64,000 nt of DNA from Rhodococcus wratislaviensis (GTDB taxonomy: Bacteria; Actinomycetota; Actinomycetes; Mycobacteriales; Mycobacteriaceae), in NCBI RefSeq assembly GCF_900455735.1, contig NZ_UAUI01000001.1:558001-622000 (forward strand), read 5' to 3'. A program made the translations under genes and the position numbers. Of the stretch, positions 8,817-17,619 are shown piece after piece. The notes beneath the pieces are model-generated. The model searched no databases and was not told where the DNA came from. It saw only the letters and a list, made by a program, of their open reading frames with translations. How positions within the stretch are numbered: the first letter of the stretch is position 1; every line of letters starts with the position of its first letter.

Positions 8817-8911
8817 GGGAAGACTCCTCCATAGCGTGAATGGCGAACAGATTGCCCGCCGTGTCGAATCCAGTTGACGCAGGACATGTGGTCCCGGTCA
8901 CGTGCCAGCAC

Positions 8912-8930
8912 TGTATACGTATTCATTCAA
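8912..8930 (+). promoter_or_regulatory. GntR/FCD operator-like site C
   Basis: TGTATACGTATTCATTCAA lies 96 bp upstream of the HisD-like gene start. It matches site D at 16 of 19 bases and shares the TGTATAC core with sites A and B. Confidence 0.55.
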
Positions 8931-9075
8931 CCGTGCAACGCCCCAGGCAGTGCGTACAGGATTGCCGCCCCGAGGTTCACCTGCACCGCCTCGTAACCTG
9001 GGAACAATCTCGACTTCCTCGCAGGTAAGAGAGTTTGGGTACGTATTCAGAAAGTTTTGGAAACCCCTCGGAAAA

Positions 9076-9094
9076 TTCGATGACTACGTATACA
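9076..9094 (-). promoter_or_regulatory. GntR/FCD operator-like site D
   Basis: Read on the minus strand it is TGTATACGTAGTCATCGAA, close to site C. It lies about 70 bp upstream of the second MHS transporter. Sites C and D face each other across the divergent promoter region. Confidence 0.55.
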
Positions 9095-9162
9095 CTCGTC
9101 CGTCGTAGCGCGGTCATATGTAACCTGCGCCACCCTCTACCCCCTCGAGAATTGGAGCGCAC

Positions 9163-10536
9163 ATGAGTGTCGACGCGTCGACAGACCCACCGCAGAGCCA
9201 AACGACTTCAGCCCCGGCCGTCGATCCCGCCATGCGCCGACGGGCGATGGTGTCGTCGGTGCTGGGCTCGTGCATCGAGTGGTACGACTTCTACGTGTAC
9301 GGGGTGGCCGCGGCGATCGTCCTCAACGGCCAGTTCTTCCCGAACGTCGATCCATTCATGGGAATCCTGTTGTCCTTCAGCACCTATGCGATCGGCTTCG
9401 CTGCCCGGCCCATCGGCGGGGTCATCTTCGCGCACTTCGGTGATCGAATCGGGCGCAAGAAGATGCTCATGATGACTCTCGGTCTCATGGGCTTCGGAAC
9501 ATTCATGATCGGCTGCCTGCCGAACTTCGCGGCGATCGGTATCGCGGCACCGATCATTCTGGTGTTGCTGCGGATCGTGCAGGGCCTCGGAGTCGGCGGC
9601 GAATGGGGCGGTGCCGCACTGATGGCGACCGAGTACGCGCCCGCGAAACGTCGCGGGTTCTTCGGCTCCTGGCCGCAGATCGGTGTACCGGCCGGAACCC
9701 TGCTCGCCAACGGCGCCTTCTTCCTCGTCGTCGGGCTGCTGCCGGACGAAGCGTTCGAGGCCTGGGGCTGGCGGATCCCCTTCCTGTCGTCGCTCGCGCT
9801 GATCGCGTTGTCGTTCTACATCCGCAGCAAGGTCGCCGAATCGCCTGTGTTCGAGGAGATCAAGGCCAAGGGTGAGATCGAGAAGCTGCCCGTAGTCAAG
9901 GTCATCAAGACCCGCCCGCTGACCATCGCGCGGGTGATCATGATGCGCTTCGCGGAGAACGCGAATTACTACATCTACACCACGTTCCTGCTCGCCTACG
10001 GTCCCGCCATCCTTGTCGGCAAGAACGACATCCTGCTCGCGACGATGATCATGGCGGGACTCGGCTTGTTCACCATCCCGTTCTGGGGTTGGATCTCCGA
10101 CCGGTGGGGCCGCCGATACACAGTGCTGGCCGGGGCAGTGACGATGGCGCTGATGGCCTTCCCGTTCTTCTGGGGCGTGCAAACCGGTGACTTCCTGATA
10201 GTGCTGCTGGTGCTGATCCTGACCTGCAACGTCGGCCGGGACCTGTGCTACTCGGTCGAACCGGCGTACTTCACGGAACTGTTCGAGCCGAAGCTGCGCT
10301 ACTCCGGCGCTTCGGTCGGCCCGCAGGTCGCTGCCGTCCTGGCCGGCGGATTTGCGCCGCTCATCGCCACCGCACTCATCGGTCCCAACTTTGACCGCTA
10401 TTGGCTTGTAGCCGTATACATGGTGCTGACCTCGATCATTACAATCGTTGGTGCGCTCTGGTCCCCGGAGACGGCGCCGCTGGTGCGGCTACGCCGAGGA
10501 TTGAGCGAGGAGCACGACCCCACGACGGGGAGGTAG
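9163..10536 (+). CDS. MFS transporter, metabolite:H+ symporter (MHS) family
   Basis: 457 residues with about 12 membrane segments. Seen: the start CIEWYDFYVYGVAAAIVL, loop HFGDRIGRKKMLM, TM4 GLGVGGEWGGAALMATEYAP and the second-half loop WISDRWGRRYTVLAG. It is the same family as the product at 2467-3837 but clearly a different paralogue (for example RFAENANYYIYTTFLLAYG in TM7). The ATG 9163 has TTGGAG about 8 bases before it. It is divergent from the HisD-like operon with two operator-like sites between, so it is probably the importer for that pathway's substrate. The LacI gene starts 31 bp after its stop and may be co-transcribed. Confidence 0.93.
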   Translation: MSVDASTDPPQSQTTSAPAVDPAMRRRAMVSSVLGSCIEWYDFYVYGVAAAIVLNGQFFPNVDPFMGILLSFSTYAIGFAARPIGGVIFAHFGDRIGRKKMLMMTLGLMGFGTFMIGCLPNFAAIGIAAPIILVLLRIVQGLGVGGEWGGAALMATEYAPAKRRGFFGSWPQIGVPAGTLLANGAFFLVVGLLPDEAFEAWGWRIPFLSSLALIALSFYIRSKVAESPVFEEIKAKGEIEKLPVVKVIKTRPLTIARVIMMRFAENANYYIYTTFLLAYGPAILVGKNDILLATMIMAGLGLFTIPFWGWISDRWGRRYTVLAGAVTMALMAFPFFWGVQTGDFLIVLLVLILTCNVGRDLCYSVEPAYFTELFEPKLRYSGASVGPQVAAVLAGGFAPLIATALIGPNFDRYWLVAVYMVLTSIITIVGALWSPETAPLVRLRRGLSEEHDPTTGR

Positions 10537-10567
10537 GCCGGGCTGTACAGGGGTGGAGGAGGACGAC

Positions 10568-11554
10568 ATGGTCACGAGTCGGGACGTAGCTCGCGTTGCG
10601 GGGGTATCCCAGGCCACCGTGTCCCGGGTCATGTCGTCCTACCCAGGGCTCGCCCCCGCCACGAGGGCAAAGGTCCTCGAGGCGATGGAGACCCTCGGAT
10701 ATGTGCCACACGCCGGGGCGCAGGCGATGAAAACGCGCCGAAGCAACGTCATCGGAGTCGTGGTCGCCGACCTGACCAATCCGTTCTACTCCGAGATCCT
10801 CGACGAACTCACCAAGGAATTGGACACCGCGGGAATGCGCGTCGTGGTGTGGAACGCCGGCGGTGGCAGTCACCACGACGCCCTGAAAGCGATCCGGGAA
10901 CGCGCAGTTGACGGGGTCGTATTCACCACTGCGACCGAGGAATCCGTCGAACTCGAAGCGGCCGTCCAACAACGAAGCCCCATCGTGTTGATCAACCGAG
11001 TCGTCGATGGCCTCGACTGCGACAAGGTCACCAGCAGCAACCACTCCGGCGGCGCCGCTGTCGCCGAGTACCTCGTCGCCCACGGCCGTACCCGGGTCGC
11101 ATTCATCGGAGCTGACGACCGGGCGAGCACGTCCCGCGACCGCGCGAAAGGATTTCTCGCGCGAATGCGTGAACTCGGGCACCCTGTTCACTCCCGCAAC
11201 CAGTTCCACGGGGACTTCTCCCATGAGTTCAGCGCAACGACGATGGGCACCCTGCTCGCCCGGAAGAACAAGCCCGACGCAGTCTTCTGCGCGAACGACT
11301 ATCTGGCGTTCGGTGCACTCGACACGCTGAAGACGGCGAACCGGACATCGTCGGAGTGCTGGGTCATCGGCTACGACGACATCGAAATGGCATCGTGGTC
11401 CCTGTTCGACCTGACCACGGTCCGCCAGCCCAGTCGCGAAATGGCCCGTGTCGGTGCACAACTCCTGCTGCAACGCATCTCCACGCCAGATGCCCCGTTC
11501 AGGACGGTGGAGTTCCCCTGCGAACTGGTCATCCGCGGCAGCACACGAGACTGA
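10568..11554 (+). CDS. LacI-family transcriptional regulator
   Basis: 328 residues. The N-terminal LacI helix-turn-helix reads SRDVARVAGVSQATVSRVMS with the hinge helix after it (GYVPHAGAQAMKT). The periplasmic-binding-protein-like sensor follows, with NVIGVVVADLTNPFYSEI, DGVVFTTAT, NRVVDGLDCDKVTSSN and VIGYDDIEMASW. The start is ATG 10568 with GGAGGA about 6 bases upstream. An in-frame GTG 15 bases earlier would sit inside that site. It lies between the MHS transporter and an aldo-keto reductase, so it may regulate either the catabolic operon or the reductase group. The ligand is probably a sugar or polyol-like compound, by family. Confidence 0.93.
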   Translation: MVTSRDVARVAGVSQATVSRVMSSYPGLAPATRAKVLEAMETLGYVPHAGAQAMKTRRSNVIGVVVADLTNPFYSEILDELTKELDTAGMRVVVWNAGGGSHHDALKAIRERAVDGVVFTTATEESVELEAAVQQRSPIVLINRVVDGLDCDKVTSSNHSGGAAVAEYLVAHGRTRVAFIGADDRASTSRDRAKGFLARMRELGHPVHSRNQFHGDFSHEFSATTMGTLLARKNKPDAVFCANDYLAFGALDTLKTANRTSSECWVIGYDDIEMASWSLFDLTTVRQPSREMARVGAQLLLQRISTPDAPFRTVEFPCELVIRGSTRD

Positions 11555-11704
11555 GTACCGCCGACAGAACTACACCCTTTCCGGTAGCCCCTGCCCCCGA
11601 CTCGGTCAACAGGTACGCGATATCCGAGTTGGGCGCGCGGTGGTGGACACGGCCCCGGTTCGGTGTCGACACGATTCCGTCCCGATCGCCTTTATACCGC
11701 GCTT

Positions 11705-11730
11705 GCAACTATCGGCTCAGGCAACTATCG
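11705..11730 (+). promoter_or_regulatory. tandem direct repeat GCAACTATCG upstream of an aldo-keto reductase
   Basis: Two exact copies of GCAACTATCG start at 11705 and 11721, 16 bp apart, about 57 bp before the reductase start. The spacing is near 1.5 helical turns. It could be a regulator binding site; it is not the palindrome expected for LacI. Confidence 0.4.
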
Positions 11731-11786
11731 TCGAACATGCAAGGTGCGGGCTTCAGCGAGCCGCCAGTCAGATCAGAAAGCACATC

Positions 11787-12794
11787 ATGAGCATCTCTCC
11801 ACTTCTTTCCTCACCCCTGGGCTTCGGAACCGCCCCCCTGGGAAACATGTTCCGCGACATTCCCGACGCGGAGGCCTCAGCGACCGTACGAGCGGCATGG
11901 GACCAGGGCATCCGGTATTTCGACTCCGCGCCGTTCTACGGCGCCGGCCTCGCGGAGATCCGACTGGGAGAGGTCCTCGCGGACCATCCCCGTGAAGACT
12001 TCGTCCTGAGCACGAAGGTGGGAAGGGTCATCTTCGATGAAATCGAGGACCCCTACGACCGACAACTCGGCGAGAAAGGTGGGCTGTTCCAGCACGGCCG
12101 ACCCAACAGAATGGTCAATGACTACACCGCAGACGCGACAATGCGCTCGATCGAAGACAGCCTCGGACGCTTGAAGACCGATCGTCTCGACATCGTCTGG
12201 GTCCACGACATCGCCCAAGATTTCTACGGCGACGAGTGGCTGCAACAGTACGAGAGCGCGCGCACTGGCGCCTTCCGTGTCCTGACCCGACTCCGCGAGG
12301 AGGGTGTCATCAAAGCCTGGGGGCTGGGAGTCAACCGAGTCGAACCGCTGGAGATCACCCTCGACCTGGATGAACCACAGCCAGATGCGTTTCTGCTTGC
12401 CGGTCGGTACACACTCCTCGATCACGAGCGTGCATTGCAACGACTGATGCCCACCGCGCAGAAGCGGGGCGTGGACATCGTCATCGGTGGCCCGTACAGC
12501 TCGGGAATCCTCGCCGGCGGAAGCCACTTCGAGTACCAGCAAGCCCCCACGGAGATTGTCGAGAAGGTCCGCAGAATGACGACGCTCGCCGAGCAATACG
12601 GAATCAGCATCAAAGCGGCCGCCCTCCAGTTCGCCCTGGCGCACCCCGCCACCGCGGCCGTCATTCCCGGCGCCACCCGCCCCAGCCGAATCACTGAAGA
12701 CATCGCCGCGGTATCGGAGACTGTCCCGCAACGTTTCTGGGAAGACCTTCGCGAACAAGAACTCATCGCCCCGAACGCACCCCTCCCCCGCTGA
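11787..12794 (+). CDS. aldo/keto reductase, D-threo-aldose dehydrogenase-like
   Basis: 335 residues, a TIM-barrel aldo-keto reductase. Seen: LGFGTAPLGNMF, the catalytic Asp/Tyr in YFDSAPFYGAGLAEIRLGEV, Lys in VLSTKVGRV and His in DIVWVHDIA. The long insert EDPYDRQLGEKGGLFQHGRP marks the branch with D-threo-aldose 1-dehydrogenases and pyridoxal 4-dehydrogenases. The reaction is NAD(P)-dependent oxidation of an aldose or reduction of an aldehyde. The ATG 11787 was chosen because homology begins at once; the ribosome site (AGAAAG) is weak. The SRPBCC gene follows 24 bp later. The LacI regulator 232 bp upstream is a candidate controller. Confidence 0.9.
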   Translation: MSISPLLSSPLGFGTAPLGNMFRDIPDAEASATVRAAWDQGIRYFDSAPFYGAGLAEIRLGEVLADHPREDFVLSTKVGRVIFDEIEDPYDRQLGEKGGLFQHGRPNRMVNDYTADATMRSIEDSLGRLKTDRLDIVWVHDIAQDFYGDEWLQQYESARTGAFRVLTRLREEGVIKAWGLGVNRVEPLEITLDLDEPQPDAFLLAGRYTLLDHERALQRLMPTAQKRGVDIVIGGPYSSGILAGGSHFEYQQAPTEIVEKVRRMTTLAEQYGISIKAAALQFALAHPATAAVIPGATRPSRITEDIAAVSETVPQRFWEDLREQELIAPNAPLPR

Positions 12795-12818
12795 CAACAC
12801 CTTCGAAGGAGAACCACC

Positions 12819-13253
12819 ATGGCCCGCACGTCGACTTCCATCGAGCTGCCAGTTCCCGACTTCAAGGTCTGGGAGCTGATTGGCGGCTTCGACGCTCTGC
12901 CCGACTGGCTGCCATTCATCCCCTTCAGCAAGCTCAGCGAAGGTGGACGAGTGCGCACACTCACCACGCAGGACGGTGAGACCGTTATCGAACGCCTCGA
13001 AGCATTCGACAATAGCCGGCATTTCTACACATACTCGATTCTCCAGGCACCGTTCCCCGTCACGAACTACACGTCCACCCTCGCCGTTCACCAGAATGAC
13101 GAGAACAGTTCGCGTATCGAATGGTCCGGTGAGTTCACTCCTGTGGGCATCAGCGACGATGAGGCCATCACCCTCTTCCGCGGAATCTATGCGGACGGGC
13201 TCACAGCTCTCGCCGAATCACTCAGTGACAGTGAGCACACCACCCAAGTCTGA
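12819..13253 (+). CDS. SRPBCC (START/PYR-like) family protein
   Basis: 144 residues of the small-molecule binding SRPBCC fold. Seen: an N-terminal strand (ARTSTSIELPVPDFKVWELI), WLPFIPFSKLSEGGRVRTL, YTYSILQAPFPVTNYTSTL and the long C-terminal helix with FRGIYADGLTAL. Members bind hydrophobic ligands or act as cyclases, and no catalytic signature is evident. The ATG 12819 has GAAGGAG about 8 bases upstream. It is 24 bp after the aldo-keto reductase, so the two probably share a message and may act on or sense the same compound. Confidence 0.85.
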   Translation: MARTSTSIELPVPDFKVWELIGGFDALPDWLPFIPFSKLSEGGRVRTLTTQDGETVIERLEAFDNSRHFYTYSILQAPFPVTNYTSTLAVHQNDENSSRIEWSGEFTPVGISDDEAITLFRGIYADGLTALAESLSDSEHTTQV

Positions 13254-13500
13254 TCGGATCCATCGCAGCTCTCGTCGTCATGCTCGCGACATTCACATCC
13301 CGCCGAGTAGTCAGATTCCAGCAATCGTCTCCTCGTCCCTCACGTGTGGCTACGGCTTCGGCACAGTATCCGGCCAGCGGACCAGGATTGCGGTAGTCAA
13401 GCGCTGTCGTAGCAGCTACCTCACCCGCTCCCGAGGCGCACTCCGTGCACACCAGCCCCGATCTCCTCAACCATCCACAACACCGGGAAGACATACCACC

Positions 13501-14331
13501 ATGGCAAATCAGCACATCCCCACGGTCACCTTGAACAACGGCATCACGATGCCCCAAATTGGCTTCGGAGTATTTCAGGTACCCGACGACCAGGCGACCG
13601 CAGCAGTGACAACAGCCCTCGAGGTCGGATACCGGAGCATCGATACAGCTGCCATCTACGACAACGAGCAGGGCGTCGGACGGGCAATCGCTGAGTCCGG
13701 TCTTCCTCGCAACGAACTGTTCATCACGACTAAGCTGTGGAACGCCGACCAGGGATACGACAGTACACTCGAGGCATTCGACCAGAGCCTCCACAAGCTC
13801 GGCCTCGAGTATCTCGATCTCTACCTCGTGCACTGGCCGACACCACGACGCGATCTCTATCTCGAAACCTGGCGGGCCTTCGAGAAGCTGCACTCCGACG
13901 GACGGGTTCGTGCGATCGGCATCTCCAACTTCGAGCCCGCACACATCGACCGACTCGTCGCCTCCGGCAATATTCCGCCGGCCGTGAATCAGGTGGAACT
14001 TCACCCCGCACTGCAGAACCGCGCAACAGTGGCGGCAAATAGACGCCACGAGGTCGTCACCGAGGCATGGAGCCCACTTGCTCACGGGAAAATTCTCGAA
14101 GATCCCCTGCTCGCCGACCTCGCCGCAAAGCACGATCGCTCACCCGCCCAGGTCGTGCTGCGGTGGCACCTCCAGCAAGGACGTGTAATCATCCCAAAAT
14201 CTGTGACCACGTCACGGATCGCCGAGAACTTCGACATCTTCGGCTTTCAACTCTCTGACGTCGAACTCGCCGCGATCGATACGCTGGAGCGGGACGGCCG
14301 GACCGGACCGCACCCCACAGAATTGAACTGA
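13501..14331 (+). CDS. aldo/keto reductase, 2,5-diketo-D-gluconate reductase-like
   Basis: 276 residues. Complete AKR catalytic set: Asp and Tyr in YRSIDTAAIYDNEQGVGRAI, Lys in LFITTKLWNAD and His in DLYLVHWPTP. GISNFEPAHIDRL and the C-terminal NADPH site IIPKSVTTSRIAENFDIF are also present. The family reduces ketones and aldehydes with NADPH (DkgA/YvgN group). The ATG 13501 has GGAAG upstream. The 247-bp gap before it holds no recognisable gene. Codon use matches its neighbours. It is a separate transcription unit from the first reductase unless read-through occurs. Confidence 0.92.
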   Translation: MANQHIPTVTLNNGITMPQIGFGVFQVPDDQATAAVTTALEVGYRSIDTAAIYDNEQGVGRAIAESGLPRNELFITTKLWNADQGYDSTLEAFDQSLHKLGLEYLDLYLVHWPTPRRDLYLETWRAFEKLHSDGRVRAIGISNFEPAHIDRLVASGNIPPAVNQVELHPALQNRATVAANRRHEVVTEAWSPLAHGKILEDPLLADLAAKHDRSPAQVVLRWHLQQGRVIIPKSVTTSRIAENFDIFGFQLSDVELAAIDTLERDGRTGPHPTELN

Positions 14332-14379
14332 TGGCAGAAATGACGGCACTCGAGAGGCTGGGCGACCGCGGGTCGATGC

Positions 14380-15130
14380 TCGGAAAGTAGCTCCGCTCGA
14401 CAACGATTCGCGACAGTCGATCCCGCGGCGCTCGTGTCCGTCATCCAGGAGCGAATGAGACGATGCGCTGCTGTTGCATCGGAGGATCCAGACGCTGGAT
14501 CGGCGTGATCGAGGAATGGAACGAACCCAGACCAGGCGTTCTCTCCCACCGCCGGACGATCGCCGGATACTTTCGGACCCCAACTGCCGCTGACTCGGGA
14601 AAGCACTCCTTGGCCGCGGCCTCGGTGACATGCCGTGGGAGTCGGCGGCAGCAGGTCCCGCGACGTCTCGTCCCAATGAGCGAGGCGGCGCTTGGTGCGA
14701 TCGACATTCAGAACTTCCAGGCCATCGACGGCGACTACGGGGTCGCCTGAGGTGTTCACGCCGGTGGCGACGTAGTCGGGTCGGTTGGCACCTGTCCGTA
14801 TCGGATCTTAATGGGGTCCCCCGCTTACGGGGAAGACGGCGTCGATGAACCTTCCCCAAGCCCTGTGGTCAGGATTTATTTCCGAGAGTGACAGGATGAC
14901 TTCGTCGACGCCGTCAACCCCCGCTGCCGTTTCTTGACGATCTACGAATCGGATAAAGTATCAGTGTCAAGCGGGACCTGGATCTCGACCGGGCCGATCT
15001 CCGTGAGTACCGTTTCCGTTCGGCAGGCGTTACGGGAAGCCCACTGTTACGGTCCGCTATCTCGTGTTTCCTAGCCCCGACGCTCGTCAATGTTCGCCTC
15101 CAGCGCGCATTCGAGCAGATCCTCTCCTCC
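14380..15130 (-). pseudogene. IS256-family (mutator-type) transposase remnant
   Basis: Reading the minus strand from about 15050 down in shifting frames gives successive transposase pieces. They are TVLTEIGPVEIQVPLDTD then an in-frame stop, IVKKRQRG, VDGVDEVILSLSE, RFIDAVF, a KIR.GQV.NRP-like stretch, YVATGVNTSGDPVV, and KYPAIVRRWE with ENAWSGFVPFLDH in the neighbouring frame. The order and spacing match the mutator transposase (about 400 residues). At least four frameshifts and one stop are present, and a central part including much of the catalytic region is gone. No terminal inverted repeats were identified. This explains the otherwise empty 1.1 kb between the aldo-keto reductase and the LOG gene; 15131-15413 holds nothing recognisable. 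Confidence 0.85.
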
Positions 15131-15413
15131 ACAGCATGATTCGCTTTTCGTCGTCACATGGCGCAACCCGGCACCAAACGCGTACGTACCGACCCCGACT
15201 GCTGCGCAACACTATTCAACCGCACCGACATCAGAAAGGGGCTGCGGCGACCTGCTTGCACAAGCCTGATCGGAATGAACACTGGCGGGCCACACGCACA
15301 TGCTCGACCGTGATGGCGCCCAGTCGCCACGGTGAGGGTCCGTTCGCAGTTGTCCCCCTTACGCTTCAGCATCGAGCATCGCCGCACTTCTATCAGAGTC
15401 TTATAGTTCAACC

Positions 15414-15953
15414 ATGAACATTTGCGTCTTCCTCTCCTCCGCCGACCTCGACGAGCGCTATACCCGGCCGGCCCGCGAGTTCGCAGAACTCATCGGAAAG
15501 GGCGGCCATACCCTGGTATGGGGCGGATCCGACACCGGGCTGATGAAGGTGGTCGCCGACGGAGTACGCGAGTCAGGAGGCCGGCTCGTCGGGGTCTCGG
15601 TCGACTTTCTCCGGGACTTTGCCAGGAAGGACGCCGACGAAATGGTGATCGCCAACGATCTCGCCGAACGCAAGGCGCTGCTGCTCGCCCGATCGGATGC
15701 GGTGGTGGTGATGGCCGGCGGCCTGGGCACGCTGGACGAGGCGACAGAAATCCTGGAGTTGCGGAAACACGGACTGCTCGACAAGCCGGTGACGCTGCTG
15801 AACACGGTGGGCTTCTACGACGGGTTGATACTCCAGCTCCGGCGGATGGAGGAGGAAGGTTTCTTGCCGGTACCCCTAGCGGAGCTGGTCTTCCTCGCAA
15901 GCGAGGGCGCCGGCGCACTCGCGCACCTGGAGGCGTCCGTCGGGATGCGGTGA
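15414..15953 (+). CDS. LOG family protein (cytokinin riboside 5'-monophosphate phosphoribohydrolase-like)
   Basis: 179 residues. Seen: the nucleotide-binding HTLVWGGSDTGLMKVVADGV and the family signature as AGGLGTLDEATEILELRKHG (PGGxGTxxE with Ala for Pro), including the catalytic Arg/Glu region (ERKALLLARSDAVVVMAGG). Family role: hydrolysis of a nucleoside 5'-monophosphate N-glycosidic bond, often annotated as lysine decarboxylase by mistake. ATG 15414 has no Shine-Dalgarno within 15 bases, so a leaderless or short-leader transcript is possible. It converges on the MocR gene. Confidence 0.92.
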   Translation: MNICVFLSSADLDERYTRPAREFAELIGKGGHTLVWGGSDTGLMKVVADGVRESGGRLVGVSVDFLRDFARKDADEMVIANDLAERKALLLARSDAVVVMAGGLGTLDEATEILELRKHGLLDKPVTLLNTVGFYDGLILQLRRMEEEGFLPVPLAELVFLASEGAGALAHLEASVGMR

Positions 15954-16132
15954 GGTGACCATTCCGAACCGAACACGATCGCACGACGCTTCGACCAACA
16001 TGTCGAGGCCGTCACCGAACAACGAAGACTTCGATCGAACTGCGCCGGCCCCTACTCGGCGTGGATCGGAACATTGGTGCCTGGGGCGCGAACAGACTGC
16101 GCGAGCCGCATCAAGGCTACGGCAGCCCTGGC

Positions 16133-17572
16133 CTAGGGCATCACTCTGCACAGTGCGTCCAGCGCGCCTCCCCACGCACTGTCCGAGGGTGCCGCGTAGT
16201 TGACCACCAACCCGTCGCGCTCGGGTAACTGCCACTCGGTGTCCGCCATTTCGTAGCGGAACTGCGCGATCCCGCTGACCGCCAGGCCTTGCCGGGCCGC
16301 CGCCTCCACGACGGTGCGCTCGGTCCCGCGAGGGAGTTCGAGGACCGCTTGCAGCCCCGCGGCCATGCCCGTCACGCGGATGCCGGGGGCCCTCTGTGCC
16401 AGGGCCGCGACCAGTTGGTCACGGCGGCGCCGGTAACGTAGCCGCATCGAGCGCACATGACGGTCATACGCGCCCGATGCGATGAACTCCGCAAGCGTCA
16501 GCTGCTCGAGCGCACTCGACATATAGTCACCGTTTGCCTTGGCCGTCACGATCTCCGGGATGAGTTCCTCTGGTAGCACCATCCAGCCGAGCCGCAGCCC
16601 CGGCGCCAGCGACTTGCTCACAGAACCGAAATACACCACCCGCTCGCGGTCGAGGCCCTGCAGAGCACCCACCGGCTGACGGTCGTATCGGAACTCCCCG
16701 TCGTAGTCGTCCTCCAAGATCAGCCCGCCGGTGGTACGCGCCCAGTCGATGGCCGCCGTGCGCCGGTCCGGGCTCAGCGCGACCCCCGTCGGATACTGAT
16801 GCGCCGGAGTCATCAAAACCGCGCCGACCCCTCGCAATCGCACCAAATCGTCGGTGCGCACACCATGTTCGTCGACATAGAGGGGCGGGGTACGCAGTCC
16901 TGCACCGGTCAGCAGGTCTCGATAGAGGTCGAGGCCGTACGACTCGACGGCCACCGCCTGCACCCGCCGCGCCCTGAGTGCCTGCGCCATCAGCGTCAGA
17001 CCATGGTGGAAACCGGAACAGATGACGACCCGCTCCGGCTCGGCGTACACCCCACGGGCCCGCGCCAGATAGTCCGCCAGGGCGGTGCGCAGCTCGATCC
17101 GGCCGAGGGCATCGCCATAGCCGAACGCTTCGTGCGGCGCCGCGGTCAGAGCGCGGCGGGCCGCGGAGAGCCACTGCATGCGCGGAAAGTCCGTGAGGTC
17201 CGGCGAACCCGGCAGAAGTCCATACATGGGACGGCGCCGAGTCGGCCTCACACGGGCAGCTGCGGGCGCGGCCGCGCGCGGCTCGGCCCGCCTGGCCACC
17301 CATGTCCCGGAACCCTGCTGCGCACTGAGCCAGCCCTCGGCGACCAGTTCCGCGTAGGACTCGGTCACGGTATTGCGTGAGATACCAAGATCGGCGGCGA
17401 GCGAGCGGGACGCCGGCAGCCGGGTGCCAGGCGCCAGACGCCCCGTGCGCACGGCCTCTCGCAGCGCGTCCGTGAGGCCGGCGCGCAGCTTGGGTCCGTT
17501 CAGTTCCACATGCAGGTCGGCACCGCCCCCGGAAGGTGACGAACCCGCAGAATTGGTATGAAGATCTGGCAT
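16133..17572 (-). CDS. MocR/PdxR-type regulator (GntR helix-turn-helix fused to aminotransferase fold)
   Basis: 479 residues. The N-terminal GntR winged helix (about 20-90) reads SRSLAADLGISRNTVTESYAEL and QGSGTWVARR. The fold-type I aminotransferase domain (about 115-475) has ICSGFHHGL, MTPAHQYPTGVALS, LILEDDYDGEFRYD and the PLP-binding Lys in VYFGSVSKSLAPGLRLGW. Such proteins use PLP or an amino-compound adduct as effector. The start ATG 17572 has GGAGTAGGG about 9-10 bases upstream. It is divergent from an AhpD-like gene with only 47 bp between, a frequent pairing in actinobacteria, so that gene is its likely target. Confidence 0.93.
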   Translation of the reverse strand: MPDLHTNSAGSSPSGGGADLHVELNGPKLRAGLTDALREAVRTGRLAPGTRLPASRSLAADLGISRNTVTESYAELVAEGWLSAQQGSGTWVARRAEPRAAAPAAARVRPTRRRPMYGLLPGSPDLTDFPRMQWLSAARRALTAAPHEAFGYGDALGRIELRTALADYLARARGVYAEPERVVICSGFHHGLTLMAQALRARRVQAVAVESYGLDLYRDLLTGAGLRTPPLYVDEHGVRTDDLVRLRGVGAVLMTPAHQYPTGVALSPDRRTAAIDWARTTGGLILEDDYDGEFRYDRQPVGALQGLDRERVVYFGSVSKSLAPGLRLGWMVLPEELIPEIVTAKANGDYMSSALEQLTLAEFIASGAYDRHVRSMRLRYRRRRDQLVAALAQRAPGIRVTGMAAGLQAVLELPRGTERTVVEAAARQGLAVSGIAQFRYEMADTEWQLPERDGLVVNYAAPSDSAWGGALDALCRVMP

Positions 17573-17577
17573 AGAAA

Positions 17578-17591
17578 TGGACCCTACTCCA
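17578..17591. promoter_or_regulatory. inverted repeat TGGA-N6-TCCA in the MocR/AhpD-like intergenic region
   Basis: It sits just upstream of the MocR start in a 47-bp divergent promoter region. It is a candidate regulator site for both genes. It is short, so chance cannot be excluded. Confidence 0.35.
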
Positions 17592-17619
17592 GTGCCACTC
17601 GGGACGTAGCGTTGCTGGC

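Noticed and set aside
10410..10420. Another GTATAC motif near the end of the second MHS transporter
   Set aside because: It lies inside coding sequence and lacks the flanking matches of the four operator-like sites.
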